A stretch of 64,000 nucleotides of DNA from Massilia sp. 9I (GTDB lineage: Bacteria > Pseudomonadota > Gammaproteobacteria > Burkholderiales > Burkholderiaceae_D): contig NZ_LR733275.1 in NCBI RefSeq assembly GCF_902506415.1, positions 5,228,379 through 5,292,378 on the forward strand. The letters are read 5' to 3'. Within the stretch, counting starts at the first letter, position 1. Every line of letters starts with the position of its first letter. Below are positions 34,995 to 44,341 of this stretch, one piece after another. The notes beneath the pieces were generated by a model that was given only the letters and a program-made list of their open reading frames with translations, was not told where the DNA came from and did not search any database. The translations under genes and the position numbers were made by a program.

Positions 34995-35564
34995 ATGTTT
35001 CCCTTTTCTCAGACCCCGGCCGTGCGCTCCCACATGGACGCGCAGACCGCCTTCCTGAACGACATGTCCAAGTCGATGTTCCGTTCCTTCCAGCAGATGT
35101 GCGACCTGAACATCCAGCTGGTCCAGACCCTGGTCGAAGAAAGCACCCTGGCCAGCCAGCAGGTGCTGAGCGCCGACCGCCAGACCGAGCTGCTCAGCGC
35201 AGCCTCGGCACGCGCCCAGCCGACCAGCGAGAAGCTGCGCGCCTACCAGCACCACGTCTCGCGCCTGGCGGCCGAAGCGCAGGTCGACATGGCGCGCGTG
35301 ACCGAGCAGCACGTGCAGAACACCACCCGTACCGCACGCGCCCTGGTCGACGAAGTGGCGCGCACCACCGCCGAGGAGACCGAACGCAACATCCGCACCC
35401 AGCAGGAAGCGCTGCGCAATGCCGCCGATCCGTTCGCACGTCCGGACGGCGACGCGCGCCGTTCGATGGATGGCAACGGTGAAGTCCACCGCGGCCAGCC
35501 GGGGCAGGGCGCGCAGCAGGCCAATGCCCAGGGCAACCGTCCGTCAGGCGCCTCGACGCATTGA
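34995..35564 (+). CDS. Phasin family protein
   Basis: A 189-residue, nearly all-helical protein. The first 130 residues form the phasin domain (TQTAFLNDMSKSMFRS-like amphipathic helices, long coiled coil) that coats polyhydroxyalkanoate granules; the tail is Gly/Gln/Asn-rich and disordered. GAGG eight bases upstream fixes the start. No pha synthase gene is nearby. Its stop codon abuts that of the convergent acyltransferase gene without a spacer. Confidence 0.85.
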   Translation: MFPFSQTPAVRSHMDAQTAFLNDMSKSMFRSFQQMCDLNIQLVQTLVEESTLASQQVLSADRQTELLSAASARAQPTSEKLRAYQHHVSRLAAEAQVDMARVTEQHVQNTTRTARALVDEVARTTAEETERNIRTQQEALRNAADPFARPDGDARRSMDGNGEVHRGQPGQGAQQANAQGNRPSGASTH

Positions 35565-36788
35565 TCAGCCGGCGGCTGCGGCGCCCGCGACGGGCGCAGC
35601 GGCTGCCGCCGGTGCGCCCGTCCGCCTTTGCGGCGCCAGGCCGAACAAGGGCCGCAGGACACGGACGCGCCGCACCACTTCAAAAATCCCGAAGCTCAGG
35701 CTCAAGGTCAGCACCACCAGCAGCAGCGCTTCCAGGCCAGGCGCGATGCGCAGCGGCTTCATTGCGTGCGCCATCGTGACGATCAGGGTCTGGTGCAGGA
35801 TGTAGACCGGGAAGATCGCTTCGTTCAGGTAGCGCCGTGCCGGGCCGTCATGGTCGAGGTGGCGCTTGGCGAAACCGCAGGCGGCAAGCATCGCGCTCCA
35901 GGCCAGCAGCGCATACATCGAATACATGAAGGGGCGCAGCACCGCCACCACCGGCGGCGAGATGATGTCGTAGGTCACCGCATCCCACATCACCAGCAGC
36001 GTCCAGCCGGTCACGGCGATGCCCAGCGCCGGCCAGCGCAGGGGCGGCAGGCGCGCCCAGAAGCCCGGCACGCGCGCCACCAGGGCGCCGAGCAGGAAGG
36101 GCAGGAAGGACATCGCGTGGTTGTACCAGTCGCCCACGACGGCGTGGTTGGTCGGGAAGTGCTCGACCAGCGCCACGCGCGCCAGCGCCAGCACGGCGGC
36201 GGGCAGGGCGACGATGCGCCAGCCCTGCAGCAAGCTACCTACCCATGCCGCGATGCGGTCGAAACGCGGACCCAGCGCCGCGATGAGCGCGCCCAGCAGC
36301 ACCGTGTAGATCCACAGATAGGCGACGAACCACAGGTGGTTCCAGGTCGGCAGGATCAGGCAATCCTCGCGGCAGAAACCCTTGTAGGCTTGCAGGTAAA
36401 GGCGCATGAAGGCCCCGTAGCCGTCGGCGTAGCCGAGCTTCTCGACCACCTCCAGGTAGGGCTGTGGCGGCACCACCACCAGCATGCCGAACACCAGCGG
36501 CACCAGCAGCCGCACGCTGCGCCGGCGCAGGAAGGGCGCGGTGCCGGCCTTGCGCAGCATGAGGCTGGCGGCTGCGCCCGCGATGAAGAACAGCAGCCCC
36601 AGGCGCCAGGGCGAGGACAGCATCATGAAGGGTTCCGGGCCGCTGCCGGCGAAGGGGCTCTTCACGTGCCAGTCCCAACTCACGTAATACATGCCGACGT
36701 GGTAGAGGATCAGGATGAAGAAGGCGATGATGCGTACCCAGTCGAGGAAGTACAGGCGGGCGTTCAGCCCGGGATGATCACGGTTCAT
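35565..36788 (-). CDS. Acyltransferase 3 family membrane protein
   Basis: A 407-residue integral membrane protein with about ten helices. It transfers acyl groups (acetyl or succinyl) to surface sugars or related acceptors. The N-terminal LDWVRIIAFFILILYHVGMY carries the catalytic His of the family, and an Arg-rich loop (RRRSVRLLVPL) follows. The C-terminus is an Ala/Pro low-complexity tail. The start chosen is the internal ATG with GAGAG upstream. Target glycan unknown. Confidence 0.9.
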   Translation of the reverse strand: MNRDHPGLNARLYFLDWVRIIAFFILILYHVGMYYVSWDWHVKSPFAGSGPEPFMMLSSPWRLGLLFFIAGAAASLMLRKAGTAPFLRRRSVRLLVPLVFGMLVVVPPQPYLEVVEKLGYADGYGAFMRLYLQAYKGFCREDCLILPTWNHLWFVAYLWIYTVLLGALIAALGPRFDRIAAWVGSLLQGWRIVALPAAVLALARVALVEHFPTNHAVVGDWYNHAMSFLPFLLGALVARVPGFWARLPPLRWPALGIAVTGWTLLVMWDAVTYDIISPPVVAVLRPFMYSMYALLAWSAMLAACGFAKRHLDHDGPARRYLNEAIFPVYILHQTLIVTMAHAMKPLRIAPGLEALLLVVLTLSLSFGIFEVVRRVRVLRPLFGLAPQRRTGAPAAAAAPVAGAAAAG

Positions 36789-36897
36789 GGCGCGCTCTCG
36801 TTGTAGGAATGGCGCCAGCATGCCGGGCCGGCGCGTGGAGAGCGAGCGGAATGGGGCGAAGCGGGTCCGCGGCGGGGCGGAACGGACGCCGCGAGCC

Positions 36898-37623
36898 CTA
36901 CGGAAGGTGGAGCGCGGCCACGAGCGCGGCGCGGTACTGGCGGCTGCAGGGCACGGTCGCGCCGCTGCGCAGCACCAGTTCGCAGTCGCCCTTGTCGAGC
37001 GGGACGACGCGCTCGACTTCGGTGGGGCGCACCGCCGCGCGCCGGTGGCAGCGCACGAAGTCGCCGCCGAGCTGTGCGAGCAGGCTTGATAAGGTCTGGC
37101 GCAGCAGCGGCGTGCCCTGCGCGGTGTGCAGCGCCACGTAGTTGTCGGCGGTCTCGAGCCAGGCGATGTCCGCCACCTGCACCACGCGCGTAGCCCCGCG
37201 CTCGGTCACCAGCAGCTGGCGCGGCGCCAGTCCCGTCGCCGCTTGCGCCGTGCGCGCCGCATGGCGCGCATCGATTCGCTCCTGCAACCGCTCCAGCGCC
37301 CGCCGCAGGCGCGCCGCGTCAAAGGGCTTGAGCAGGTAGTCGATGGCGTTCGCGTCGAACGCGCGCAGTGCGTATTCGTCATAGGCGGTAACAAAAACCA
37401 CCAGCGGCGCCGGCTGCGGCAGCGAGGCTGCCAGGTCGATGCCGGACAGCTCTGGCATCTCGACGTCGAGCAGCAGGGCGTCCGGCTGGAACTGCGTCAG
37501 CAGGCGCAGCGCCTCGTGACCGTCGGCGGCTTCCTCGATGGCCTCGATGCCTGGGGCCGAAGCCAGCATGCGGCGTAGGCGCTCGCGCGCCGGGCGTTCG
37601 TCGTCGACGATCAGGATGCGCAT
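36898..37623 (-). CDS. LytTR-type response regulator
   Basis: A 241-residue two-component regulator. The receiver domain (residues 1-120) has acidic pocket D7/D8, phosphorylation site D53, and K in YLLKPFDA. A LytTR DNA-binding domain (about 136-238) follows, with the ETADNYVALH and FVRCHRRAAV motifs. It overlaps the upstream sensor kinase gene by 13 bases, so the two form a system. Such regulators often control surface polysaccharides, lysis or adhesion; target here unknown. Confidence 0.95.
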   Translation of the reverse strand: MRILIVDDERPARERLRRMLASAPGIEAIEEAADGHEALRLLTQFQPDALLLDVEMPELSGIDLAASLPQPAPLVVFVTAYDEYALRAFDANAIDYLLKPFDAARLRRALERLQERIDARHAARTAQAATGLAPRQLLVTERGATRVVQVADIAWLETADNYVALHTAQGTPLLRQTLSSLLAQLGGDFVRCHRRAAVRPTEVERVVPLDKGDCELVLRSGATVPCSRQYRAALVAALHLP

Positions 37624-38675
37624 GGCAGCCTCAGTTCGGTGCGCACGCCGCCCGGCGCCAGCTGGGACAGGGTCAGGCTGGCGCGTTCGCCATACAGGGC
37701 TCCCAGGCGCGCGCGCAGATTGGCCAGGCCGAGGCCAGGCCCCGCGCCGTCGCTCTGCTTGGTCAAGGTCCCGCTGTCGTCGTCGACGCGCAGCACCAGC
37801 TCCATTCCCTCGCGCGCTGTGCTGACCGTGATGCGGACCGGTGCCCGCTGGCGCTCGACCGTGTGCTTGAACACGTTCTCCAGCAGCGGCTGCACGCTCA
37901 TGGCCGGCAGCAGCGCGGCCTGTACACCGTCCTCGATGCGCCAGTCGACCGTGGCGCGGCCGTCGAAGCGCTGCTCCATCACGCCCGCATAGGCGCGCGC
38001 CAGGCGCAGTTCCTCCTCCAGCGTGGCCTGGGCCCGCTCGCCCAGCGCGAGGGCCGCGCGCAGCAGGTCGGCCAGCTGCACCAGGGTGGCGTCGGCGCGC
38101 GCCACGTCGGTGTGCATCAGCGAGGAGATGGTGTTGAGCGCATTGAACAGGAAATGCGGTTGCATCTGGCGAGACAGCGACTGCAGCTGGGCCTCGCGCA
38201 GCAGGGCGCCGGCCCGTTCCTCGCGCAGGCGCGCGCCGAGCAGCTCGCGGTAGGACAGCAAACCGAAACCGATGACGGTGAACAGGCCGACGAAGACGGT
38301 GAGCTTCATCGCTTCGTAGACGAAGACCTCGCCCCAGGGCTCGTGGTCGTAGCTGGCCCCGAGCAGCGCATACACGCCGTGGCGAATGCCGAAAGCCAGC
38401 GGAATGAAAGCGACCCAGTACAGGGGCAGCATGCTGGCCTGCAGCGCGAACCAGCGCCAGGGCGCGGTGATCAGGTGGTCGAAGCGTGCGCTGAAGCGGC
38501 GCTGCAGGAGCAGCAGGGCGGTGCAGACCAGCGCCGACGAAGTCTCCCACAGCACCGGCTGCCACCAGGCGCTGCCGCCGTCGCGCCGGTAGTCTTCCAC
38601 GGCGACCAGCACCATCAGGCTCCAGAACAGGAGCCAGGCGATGGCGAAGGCGGCTTTGCTGCGGGTCGGGTTCAT
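37611..38675 (-). CDS. LytS-type sensor histidine kinase
   Basis: A 354-residue membrane kinase. About four transmembrane helices in the first 145 residues have no recognisable periplasmic ligand domain. A short coiled coil leads to the His_kinase domain with phosphoacceptor H174 in MQPHFLFNALNTISS, then an HATPase domain with VQPLLENVFKH and GLGLANLRARL. It is the partner of the overlapping LytTR regulator. Confidence 0.93.
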   Translation of the reverse strand: MNPTRSKAAFAIAWLLFWSLMVLVAVEDYRRDGGSAWWQPVLWETSSALVCTALLLLQRRFSARFDHLITAPWRWFALQASMLPLYWVAFIPLAFGIRHGVYALLGASYDHEPWGEVFVYEAMKLTVFVGLFTVIGFGLLSYRELLGARLREERAGALLREAQLQSLSRQMQPHFLFNALNTISSLMHTDVARADATLVQLADLLRAALALGERAQATLEEELRLARAYAGVMEQRFDGRATVDWRIEDGVQAALLPAMSVQPLLENVFKHTVERQRAPVRITVSTAREGMELVLRVDDDSGTLTKQSDGAGPGLGLANLRARLGALYGERASLTLSQLAPGGVRTELRLPCAS

Positions 38676-38745
38676 GGGGGCCTGGGGTGCGGGATGCCCG
38701 ATCTTCCGATATCCGCCCGCCCTTGTCAAAGCATCGTGGATGGCC

Positions 38746-39708
38746 TCAGTTGCCGCCTGCCGCCGAGGGCGCGGCCCGCTCGGCGTCGAGTTCCTTGCGC
38801 ATGGCATCGACCCGGCCCATGTAGTCGGCCACCGTCGCATCCGGGCTGGCGCGCAGTTCCGGCGGCAGCAGCACCGCCATGTACAGTTCGTCCGCGAGGC
38901 GGCCGTGGCGCTGCTGGTTGACGATCAGGACCAGGCAGGAGGCCAGCACCGCCGCCCCGGCGCAGATCGCGCGCAGGCGCCGGCGCAGCGGCGGCTTGAT
39001 GGTCGCCAGGTGGAAGTAGATGATGCCGGCGATCGTCGCCACCACCGCGTGCGAGCCGTAGCGCGTGAGCCATTCGAAGGAGTACGCATAGGCCAGGATC
39101 GAGGCGAGCAGGCGGAAGCCCACCAGCGCCGCCATGCCGCAGCCGAAGATGAACAGGTGCCGGCCCAGGCGCGTGTAGCGCCCGAACAGGCGGTTCACGA
39201 AGGCCCACATGCTGCTCCACAGCAGGGCCGCGCCGATGCCGGCGCTCGGCGCCAGCACGTAGTTCAGCAGCTCGAAGGGCTGGGCGTCGAGCAGCCAGGT
39301 CACGAGCAGGGCCACCAGGCCCGCCAGCAGCACGCCGAGCACGCCGGGCAGCACGCCCTCCCACCCGTGCATGGTGCGGTCGAGCAGTTCGGCCGGCACT
39401 GGGAAATCCGCGGCGCGCACCCGCAGCGAGGTGTGGCCCATGCGCACCACGGTGTCGCCGTCGAGCAGCAGCCGCGCTACGCGCTTGCGCCCGTGGTTCA
39501 GGCCATTGCGCGTGCCGAGGTCGCGCATCAGGAGCTTGCCGTCCGCGTCCTGCTCGATCACGGCGTGGTGGGCGGCGGCGTATTCGTCGTCGAGGATGAA
39601 GTCGTTGTCGTAGGCGCGGCCGAGGCGGATCGGCAGGCTCAAGGCACGCTGCCTATGCAGCACCTCGCCGTTGCGGGCCAGGATCTCGACGGTCCAGGGG
39701 CCGCTCAT
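38746..39708 (-). CDS. FHA-domain membrane protein
   Basis: A 320-residue protein. An N-terminal FHA domain (about residues 28-97) has G30-R31 and GTRNGL. The usual phosphothreonine-binding serine in SxxH is replaced (AAAHHAV), so binding may be altered. Four to five transmembrane helices follow (about 117-140, 155-172, 185-208, 218-235, 247-265), then a short soluble tail. GGAGG precedes the ATG, which overlaps the stop of the upstream protease gene (ATGA). The FHA domain would lie in the cytoplasm. No known family matches the membrane half. Confidence 0.88.
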   Translation of the reverse strand: MSGPWTVEILARNGEVLHRQRALSLPIRLGRAYDNDFILDDEYAAAHHAVIEQDADGKLLMRDLGTRNGLNHGRKRVARLLLDGDTVVRMGHTSLRVRAADFPVPAELLDRTMHGWEGVLPGVLGVLLAGLVALLVTWLLDAQPFELLNYVLAPSAGIGAALLWSSMWAFVNRLFGRYTRLGRHLFIFGCGMAALVGFRLLASILAYAYSFEWLTRYGSHAVVATIAGIIYFHLATIKPPLRRRLRAICAGAAVLASCLVLIVNQQRHGRLADELYMAVLLPPELRASPDATVADYMGRVDAMRKELDAERAAPSAAGGN

Positions 39709-41174
39709 CGCTTGCCTCCAGCCGCGGGCGGCGCCGGTGCGGGCGCGGCAGGACGGCGCAGGTTGCGCCCGAAGGAGCCGAGGAAGGCGCGCGTGACGCG
39801 CATCCCGTTCTCGTAGGAGACGCCGGACACGTCCAGGCGGCTCTGCAGGCTCGATTCGGCCGCGTTGGTGCTGGCGGTCAGCAGCGTGAAGTTGTACAGG
39901 CCTTCGAACTTTCGGTAGGCGCGCACGCAGGTCACCGCGCGCAGGGGCAGGGTGCGGGTGTGCACGAAGGCTTCGGTGCACACCGGCTTGGTCAGGCGCC
40001 GGTCCCAGGCGCTGCCCAGCTTGTCGGTGCGGAACAGGCGGCTGGCCAGGGCCGCGAAGGGCAGGCGCGCCAGGTTGTCGGAGCGGATGTACTGGTGGGT
40101 CATCGCCACGTGGCCGGTCTGCTGCGTCGCCGAGACGTAGATGGCCGACTCCATCGCGCAGCTCATGGCGTCCAGCGTGTAGGCCGTCTCCGCCTTCACG
40201 TTCGAGCGTCCCCAGCAGCGCAGCTGGCCCGATTCGCGCACCGGCACCAGGTAGGGCCCCATGCTCTTGATTGCCAGCGGCTCTTCCAGCAGGCGGTCGA
40301 CCATGGCGCGCTGGTGCTCGAGCAGCTGGGCCGCGATCAGCGGATTGAAGTCCTTCGGCGGCGCCGGCTGGCTGGCCACGCGCCGCAGCAGCTCCTGCAC
40401 GTACTTCACCGGCACCAGGAAACTGACCGATTCGCCGTCGCGCCGCTTGGACACGTTGACGCCGGCCACGGTGCCGTTGCTGGTGACGCTGGGGCCGCCG
40501 CTCATGCCGGAATTGATCGGTCCCCCGAACATCAGCTGGTCGTAGAAGCTGCGCGTCACCACGCCGTTGTAGGCGCCTTCGGAGATCGCAAAGCCCAGGT
40601 CGAGCGGGTTGCCGAGCGAGTACAGGCGCTGGCCCTGGGTCAGCTTCACGGGACGCTCGGGCACCTTGAAGAAGCCGCTGCCTTCGCGGTGCACGCGCAG
40701 CACCGCCAGGTCGTGCAGCACATCGACCGCCATCAGCTCGACCGGGCCGCTATTGCCGTCGGTGTCGACGAATTCGGCGGTATACACGTCCGGGTCGAGC
40801 GCCATCTGCGACACCACGTGGTAGTTGGTGACCACCAGGTTGCCGGTGCCGACCAGGAAGCCCGAACCGACGGTGGACTGGGTGCGGCCGTTCTTGAGCA
40901 GCATGCGGATTTGCAGCAGGTCGCCGCGCGCCGAGGCGTACAGGTCTTGCGCGGCCGAGGAGGGCGGCGGCAGGGCGTCCTGGGTGTCGATCTCGCCCGG
41001 CGCGGGCGCGGGCGTGGCGGCGCCCGGAGGCGCAGTGGGCGGCAGGTGCGGCGGCGGGGCCGGCACGGTGGTGGCGCCCGTACTGGGAGGGCGCTTGGCC
41101 GCTTCCGGCGGCGGCGCCGAGGCAGCACCGGCCGCAAGGCAGAAGAGCAGGAAGGCGGCGGCGGTCCGTTTCAT
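39705..41174 (-). CDS. Exported trypsin-like serine protease
   Basis: A 489-residue protein with a signal peptide (residues 1-20) and a 60-residue Pro/Ala linker. The DegP-like protease domain without PDZ has catalytic triad H119 (TNYHVV), D155 (HDLAVL) and S225 (NSGMSGGPS). A further 210-residue C-terminal domain with several cysteines has no family I recognise. It is coupled to the FHA membrane protein gene. Periplasmic or surface location is inferred. Confidence 0.9.
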   Translation of the reverse strand: MKRTAAAFLLFCLAAGAASAPPPEAAKRPPSTGATTVPAPPPHLPPTAPPGAATPAPAPGEIDTQDALPPPSSAAQDLYASARGDLLQIRMLLKNGRTQSTVGSGFLVGTGNLVVTNYHVVSQMALDPDVYTAEFVDTDGNSGPVELMAVDVLHDLAVLRVHREGSGFFKVPERPVKLTQGQRLYSLGNPLDLGFAISEGAYNGVVTRSFYDQLMFGGPINSGMSGGPSVTSNGTVAGVNVSKRRDGESVSFLVPVKYVQELLRRVASQPAPPKDFNPLIAAQLLEHQRAMVDRLLEEPLAIKSMGPYLVPVRESGQLRCWGRSNVKAETAYTLDAMSCAMESAIYVSATQQTGHVAMTHQYIRSDNLARLPFAALASRLFRTDKLGSAWDRRLTKPVCTEAFVHTRTLPLRAVTCVRAYRKFEGLYNFTLLTASTNAAESSLQSRLDVSGVSYENGMRVTRAFLGSFGRNLRRPAAPAPAPPAAGGKR

Positions 41175-41247
41175 GCAGTCCGATCATGGCAAGGAGGAAG
41201 CACTATCTTGCCACCGGATCGCTGGCCCGCGCGCGCGCTAGGTCAGA

Positions 41248-41892
41248 TCAAGAAGCGTCCGCAGGCGCTTCCACTGGGCCCATCATGTGCCCGAGCTTGG
41301 CCTGCTTGGTGTTCAGATAGCTGTTGTTGAAGGCATTGCGGTTGACCAGCAGCGGCACGCGCTCGGCCACGGCGATGCCGAGGCGGCTCAAGGCGTCGAT
41401 CTTGCGCGGGTTGTTGGTCATCAGGCGCAGCGAGCGCACGCCGAACTGCGCCAGCATCGGCTTGCACAGCTCGTAGTTGCGGGCATCCGCGTGGAAGCCC
41501 AGCTGCAGGTTGGCCTCGACCGTATCGGCGCCGGCTTCCTGCAGGCGGTAGGCGCGGATCTTGTTGACCAGGCCAATGCCGCGCCCTTCCTGGCGCAGGT
41601 AGAGCAGGACACCGCGGCCTTCTTCCGCGATGCGCTGCAGCGCGCCTTCCAGCTGGGCGCCGCAGTCGCAGCGCTGCGAGAACAGCACGTCGCCGGTCAG
41701 GCATTCGGAGTGCACGCGCGCCAGCACCGGCTCGCCGTCGCCGATATCGCCGAGCACCATCGCCAGATGTTCCTTACCCGTCGAATGCTCGATAAAGGCG
41801 TGCAGCGTGAACTGCGCCCAAGGGGTCGGCAGGGCGCAGGAAGTGACGTAATCGACCAGCTGGTCGGTGGTGGCTTGGGTGGCGCTGGGCAT
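41248..41892 (-). CDS. ribA: GTP cyclohydrolase II
   Basis: A 214-residue enzyme that converts GTP to 2,5-diamino-6-ribosylamino-pyrimidinone phosphate, the first step of riboflavin synthesis. The catalytic zinc ligands are C64, C75 and C77. The RQEGRGIGL motif and the substrate loop LMTNNPRKI are intact. It is a stand-alone RibA, not fused to RibB. The 132-base upstream gap shows no FMN riboswitch-like fold. Confidence 0.97.
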   Translation of the reverse strand: MPSATQATTDQLVDYVTSCALPTPWAQFTLHAFIEHSTGKEHLAMVLGDIGDGEPVLARVHSECLTGDVLFSQRCDCGAQLEGALQRIAEEGRGVLLYLRQEGRGIGLVNKIRAYRLQEAGADTVEANLQLGFHADARNYELCKPMLAQFGVRSLRLMTNNPRKIDALSRLGIAVAERVPLLVNRNAFNNSYLNTKQAKLGHMMGPVEAPADAS

Positions 41893-41988
41893 GGCGTTTC
41901 TCGTCGATGAAGCGTATTGCTGTAACCGTGTAGTTTACCGGAAATCCGACAGGGCCGTGCGGCGCCTCCCCCTGGCGCGTCCCTGTGT

Positions 41989-42004
41989 GTTACGCTGGCG
42001 TAAC
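41989..42004 (+). promoter_or_regulatory. Perfect palindrome upstream of the sensor kinase gene
   Basis: GTTACGC and GCGTAAC flank TG, a perfect 16-base inverted repeat ending 20 bases before the kinase ATG, within the divergent ribA/kinase gap. Probable regulator site. Confidence 0.5.
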
Positions 42005-42024
42005 TGTTTCGGAGCAAACACAGC

Positions 42025-44319
42025 ATGGACACACTCCCCCCAGCCGCCCCCAGGCAGCGCCGGCGCGGTCTCGGCGCCTGGCTGGCGCTGGCCTTTTCGC
42101 TGCTGACCGTGGTCCTGACCCTGCTGCTGGTGCAGGTGGTCGAGCGCTCCTCGACCGAGCAGGTGAAGGACAGCATCGGCCACAGCCTGGCCGAACTGGC
42201 GCGCCAGACCGCCGATAAGCTCGACCGCGGCATGGCCGAGCGTTACCGCGAGGTGAGCCTGATGGCGCGCCGGCGCGACCTGCGCGACCCCGGTGTCAAG
42301 CTGGCCGAGCGGCGCCAGATCCTGGCCGACATGCGCGAGACCTACGGCTATTACGACTGGATCGGCCTGGCACGCCTGGACGGCCGGGTCGAAGTCGAGG
42401 CGCGCGGCCTGCTGGAGGGCGCCGACGTCTCGTCCCGACCCTGGTTCAAGAATGCGCTGCAGGGCGTCCATGTGGGCGACGTCCACGAGGCGGTCAAGCT
42501 GGCCAAGCTGCTGCCGGGGGAGAACGGCGAACCGCGCCGCTTCGTCGACGTGGCCTTTCCCTATACCGACCTGCCTGGGAAGACCGCGGGCGTGCTGGGC
42601 GTGCACCTGTCCTGGCAATGGGCGCGCGACGTCGAGCGCTCGATCATCGCGCCGGTGCAGGCGCGCGGCCGGGTGCAGGCCCTGATCGTCAGCCAGGCCG
42701 GCGTGGTCCTGCTCGGACCTCCCGGCCTGCAGGGCGAGAAGATCGACATGGAGAGCCTGCGCCTGGCGCAGCAGAAGCGCACCGGCTACCGCGTGGAGCA
42801 GTGGCCGGATGGCGTGTCCTACCTGGTCGGCTATGGCGCCACGGTCGGCCGCGGCATGTATCCGGGCCTGGGCTGGACCGTGCTGGTGCGCCAGGACGTC
42901 GAGGATGCCTATGCCCCAGTGCGCCGCCTGCGCGAGAAGGCGCTGTGGAGCGGCGCCGCGCTGGCGGTGCTGTTCTCGCTGGCCGGGGTGCTGGTGGCGC
43001 GCCGCATCACTCGTCCGCTTGGGGCGCTGGCCGCGTCGGCCGAGCGCCTGGGACGCGGCGAAGCGGTCCAGCTGGTGCCGAACCCGAAGGATTATTTTGA
43101 AGTGCAGGCCCTGTCCGGCACCCTCAACCATCTGGTGACCGACCTGGTGCGAAAGCAGACCGAGCTGCGCGACCTGAACGCCACGCTCGAACAGCGTGTC
43201 GAGGACCGCACCCGTGAACTGGAGCGCGCCCTGGCCTCGGTGCAGGCCAGCGAGCAGCGCATCAACGCCATCGTCGAAGCGGCTCAGGATGCCTACATCG
43301 CGGTCGACCAGCGCGGCATGGTCCTCGACTGGAACGGTGCGGCCGAGCGCATGTTCGGCTGGCGCCGCCAGGATGCGGTGGGCTGGCCCTTGTCCGAGCT
43401 GGTACTGCCGGAGCGCTACCGCACCAGCATGGACCATGCGCTGCGCGCCTTCCGCCAGACCGGCCACCTGGCCATGCTGGAGCAGCGCCTGGAACGCGTG
43501 GTCATCGACCGCCAGGGCCGCGAATTCACCATCGAGATGACGGCGAACCTGGCCGGGCAGGGCGAGGACGCCTTCTTCAGCGTGTTCCTGCACGATATCT
43601 CCGAACGCAAGCGGGTCGAGCAGATGAAGAACGAGTTCGTCTCGACCGTCTCGCACGAATTGCGCACGCCGCTCACCTCGATCCAGGCCTCGCTGGCGAT
43701 GCTGGCCGACGGCATGGCCGGCGAACTGCCGCCGGACGCCGCGCGCTTGATCACGATCGCGAGCCAGAGCAGCGAGCGCCTGGTGCGCATGGTGAACGAC
43801 CTGCTCGACATCCAGAAGATCGAAGCGGGCCACATGCAGTTCACGCACACGGCGCAGCCCTTGCTGCCGGTGGCCGAGCGCGCGTTGGCCGCGATGGAAG
43901 GACATGCGCGCCAGGCCGGGGTGCTGCTGCGGCGCGACTGGGATGCGGGCGCGGCGCAGCTGGCGGCGAGCATCGATCCGGACCGCATGGAGCAGGTGCT
44001 GACCAACCTGCTCTCGAACGGCATCAAGTTCACGCCAGGCGGCAGGAGCGTGACCCTGGGCCTGACGCAGACGCCGGGCAAGGTTCGCCTGACGGTGCGC
44101 GACGAAGGACCAGGCATTGCGCCCGAGTTCCAGAAGCGCCTGTTCCAGCGCTTCGCCCAGGCCGACGGGGCGGATTCGCGCACGCGTGGCGGCACCGGGC
44201 TGGGCCTGGCGATCAGCAAGGCCATCATCGAGGAGCACGGCGGCAGCATCAGCTTCAGCACGGGGCCGGAGCGCGGCACCCGCTTCGTGGTCGAGCTGCC
44301 GGCAGCGCACCCTGGCTGA
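42025..44319 (+). CDS. PAS-domain sensor histidine kinase with extracytoplasmic sensor
   Basis: A 764-residue kinase. Helix at about 15-40, a 270-residue periplasmic dCACHE-like sensor (contains GYYDWIGLARLDGRV and SSRPWFKNALQG), helix at about 308-330, HAMP, coiled coil (to about 415), PAS (about 418-535), HisKA with H544 in SHELRTPLTS, and HATPase with NLLSNGIKF and GTGLGLAIS. dCACHE domains usually bind small ligands such as amino acids or carboxylates. No response regulator is adjacent; the next gene 22 bases downstream is an EgtB/SenA-type enzyme. Confidence 0.92.
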   Translation: MDTLPPAAPRQRRRGLGAWLALAFSLLTVVLTLLLVQVVERSSTEQVKDSIGHSLAELARQTADKLDRGMAERYREVSLMARRRDLRDPGVKLAERRQILADMRETYGYYDWIGLARLDGRVEVEARGLLEGADVSSRPWFKNALQGVHVGDVHEAVKLAKLLPGENGEPRRFVDVAFPYTDLPGKTAGVLGVHLSWQWARDVERSIIAPVQARGRVQALIVSQAGVVLLGPPGLQGEKIDMESLRLAQQKRTGYRVEQWPDGVSYLVGYGATVGRGMYPGLGWTVLVRQDVEDAYAPVRRLREKALWSGAALAVLFSLAGVLVARRITRPLGALAASAERLGRGEAVQLVPNPKDYFEVQALSGTLNHLVTDLVRKQTELRDLNATLEQRVEDRTRELERALASVQASEQRINAIVEAAQDAYIAVDQRGMVLDWNGAAERMFGWRRQDAVGWPLSELVLPERYRTSMDHALRAFRQTGHLAMLEQRLERVVIDRQGREFTIEMTANLAGQGEDAFFSVFLHDISERKRVEQMKNEFVSTVSHELRTPLTSIQASLAMLADGMAGELPPDAARLITIASQSSERLVRMVNDLLDIQKIEAGHMQFTHTAQPLLPVAERALAAMEGHARQAGVLLRRDWDAGAAQLAASIDPDRMEQVLTNLLSNGIKFTPGGRSVTLGLTQTPGKVRLTVRDEGPGIAPEFQKRLFQRFAQADGADSRTRGGTGLGLAISKAIIEEHGGSISFSTGPERGTRFVVELPAAHPG

Positions 44320-44341
44320 GGATCCGCCGTACAATCGCGGC

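Noticed and set aside
36898..38565. A single long minus frame covering the kinase region and the LytTR regulator, suggesting a fusion
   Set aside because: The upstream part is an out-of-frame shadow of the LytS-type kinase; the true regulator begins at 37623 with a normal receiver start.
39960..41330. Long plus-strand frame opposite the trypsin-like protease
   Set aside because: Antisense shadow with biased composition; the protease triad and signal peptide are on the minus strand.
41893..42024. FMN riboswitch upstream of ribA
   Set aside because: The gap is short, also serves a divergent gene, and shows no conserved RFN-like helices.
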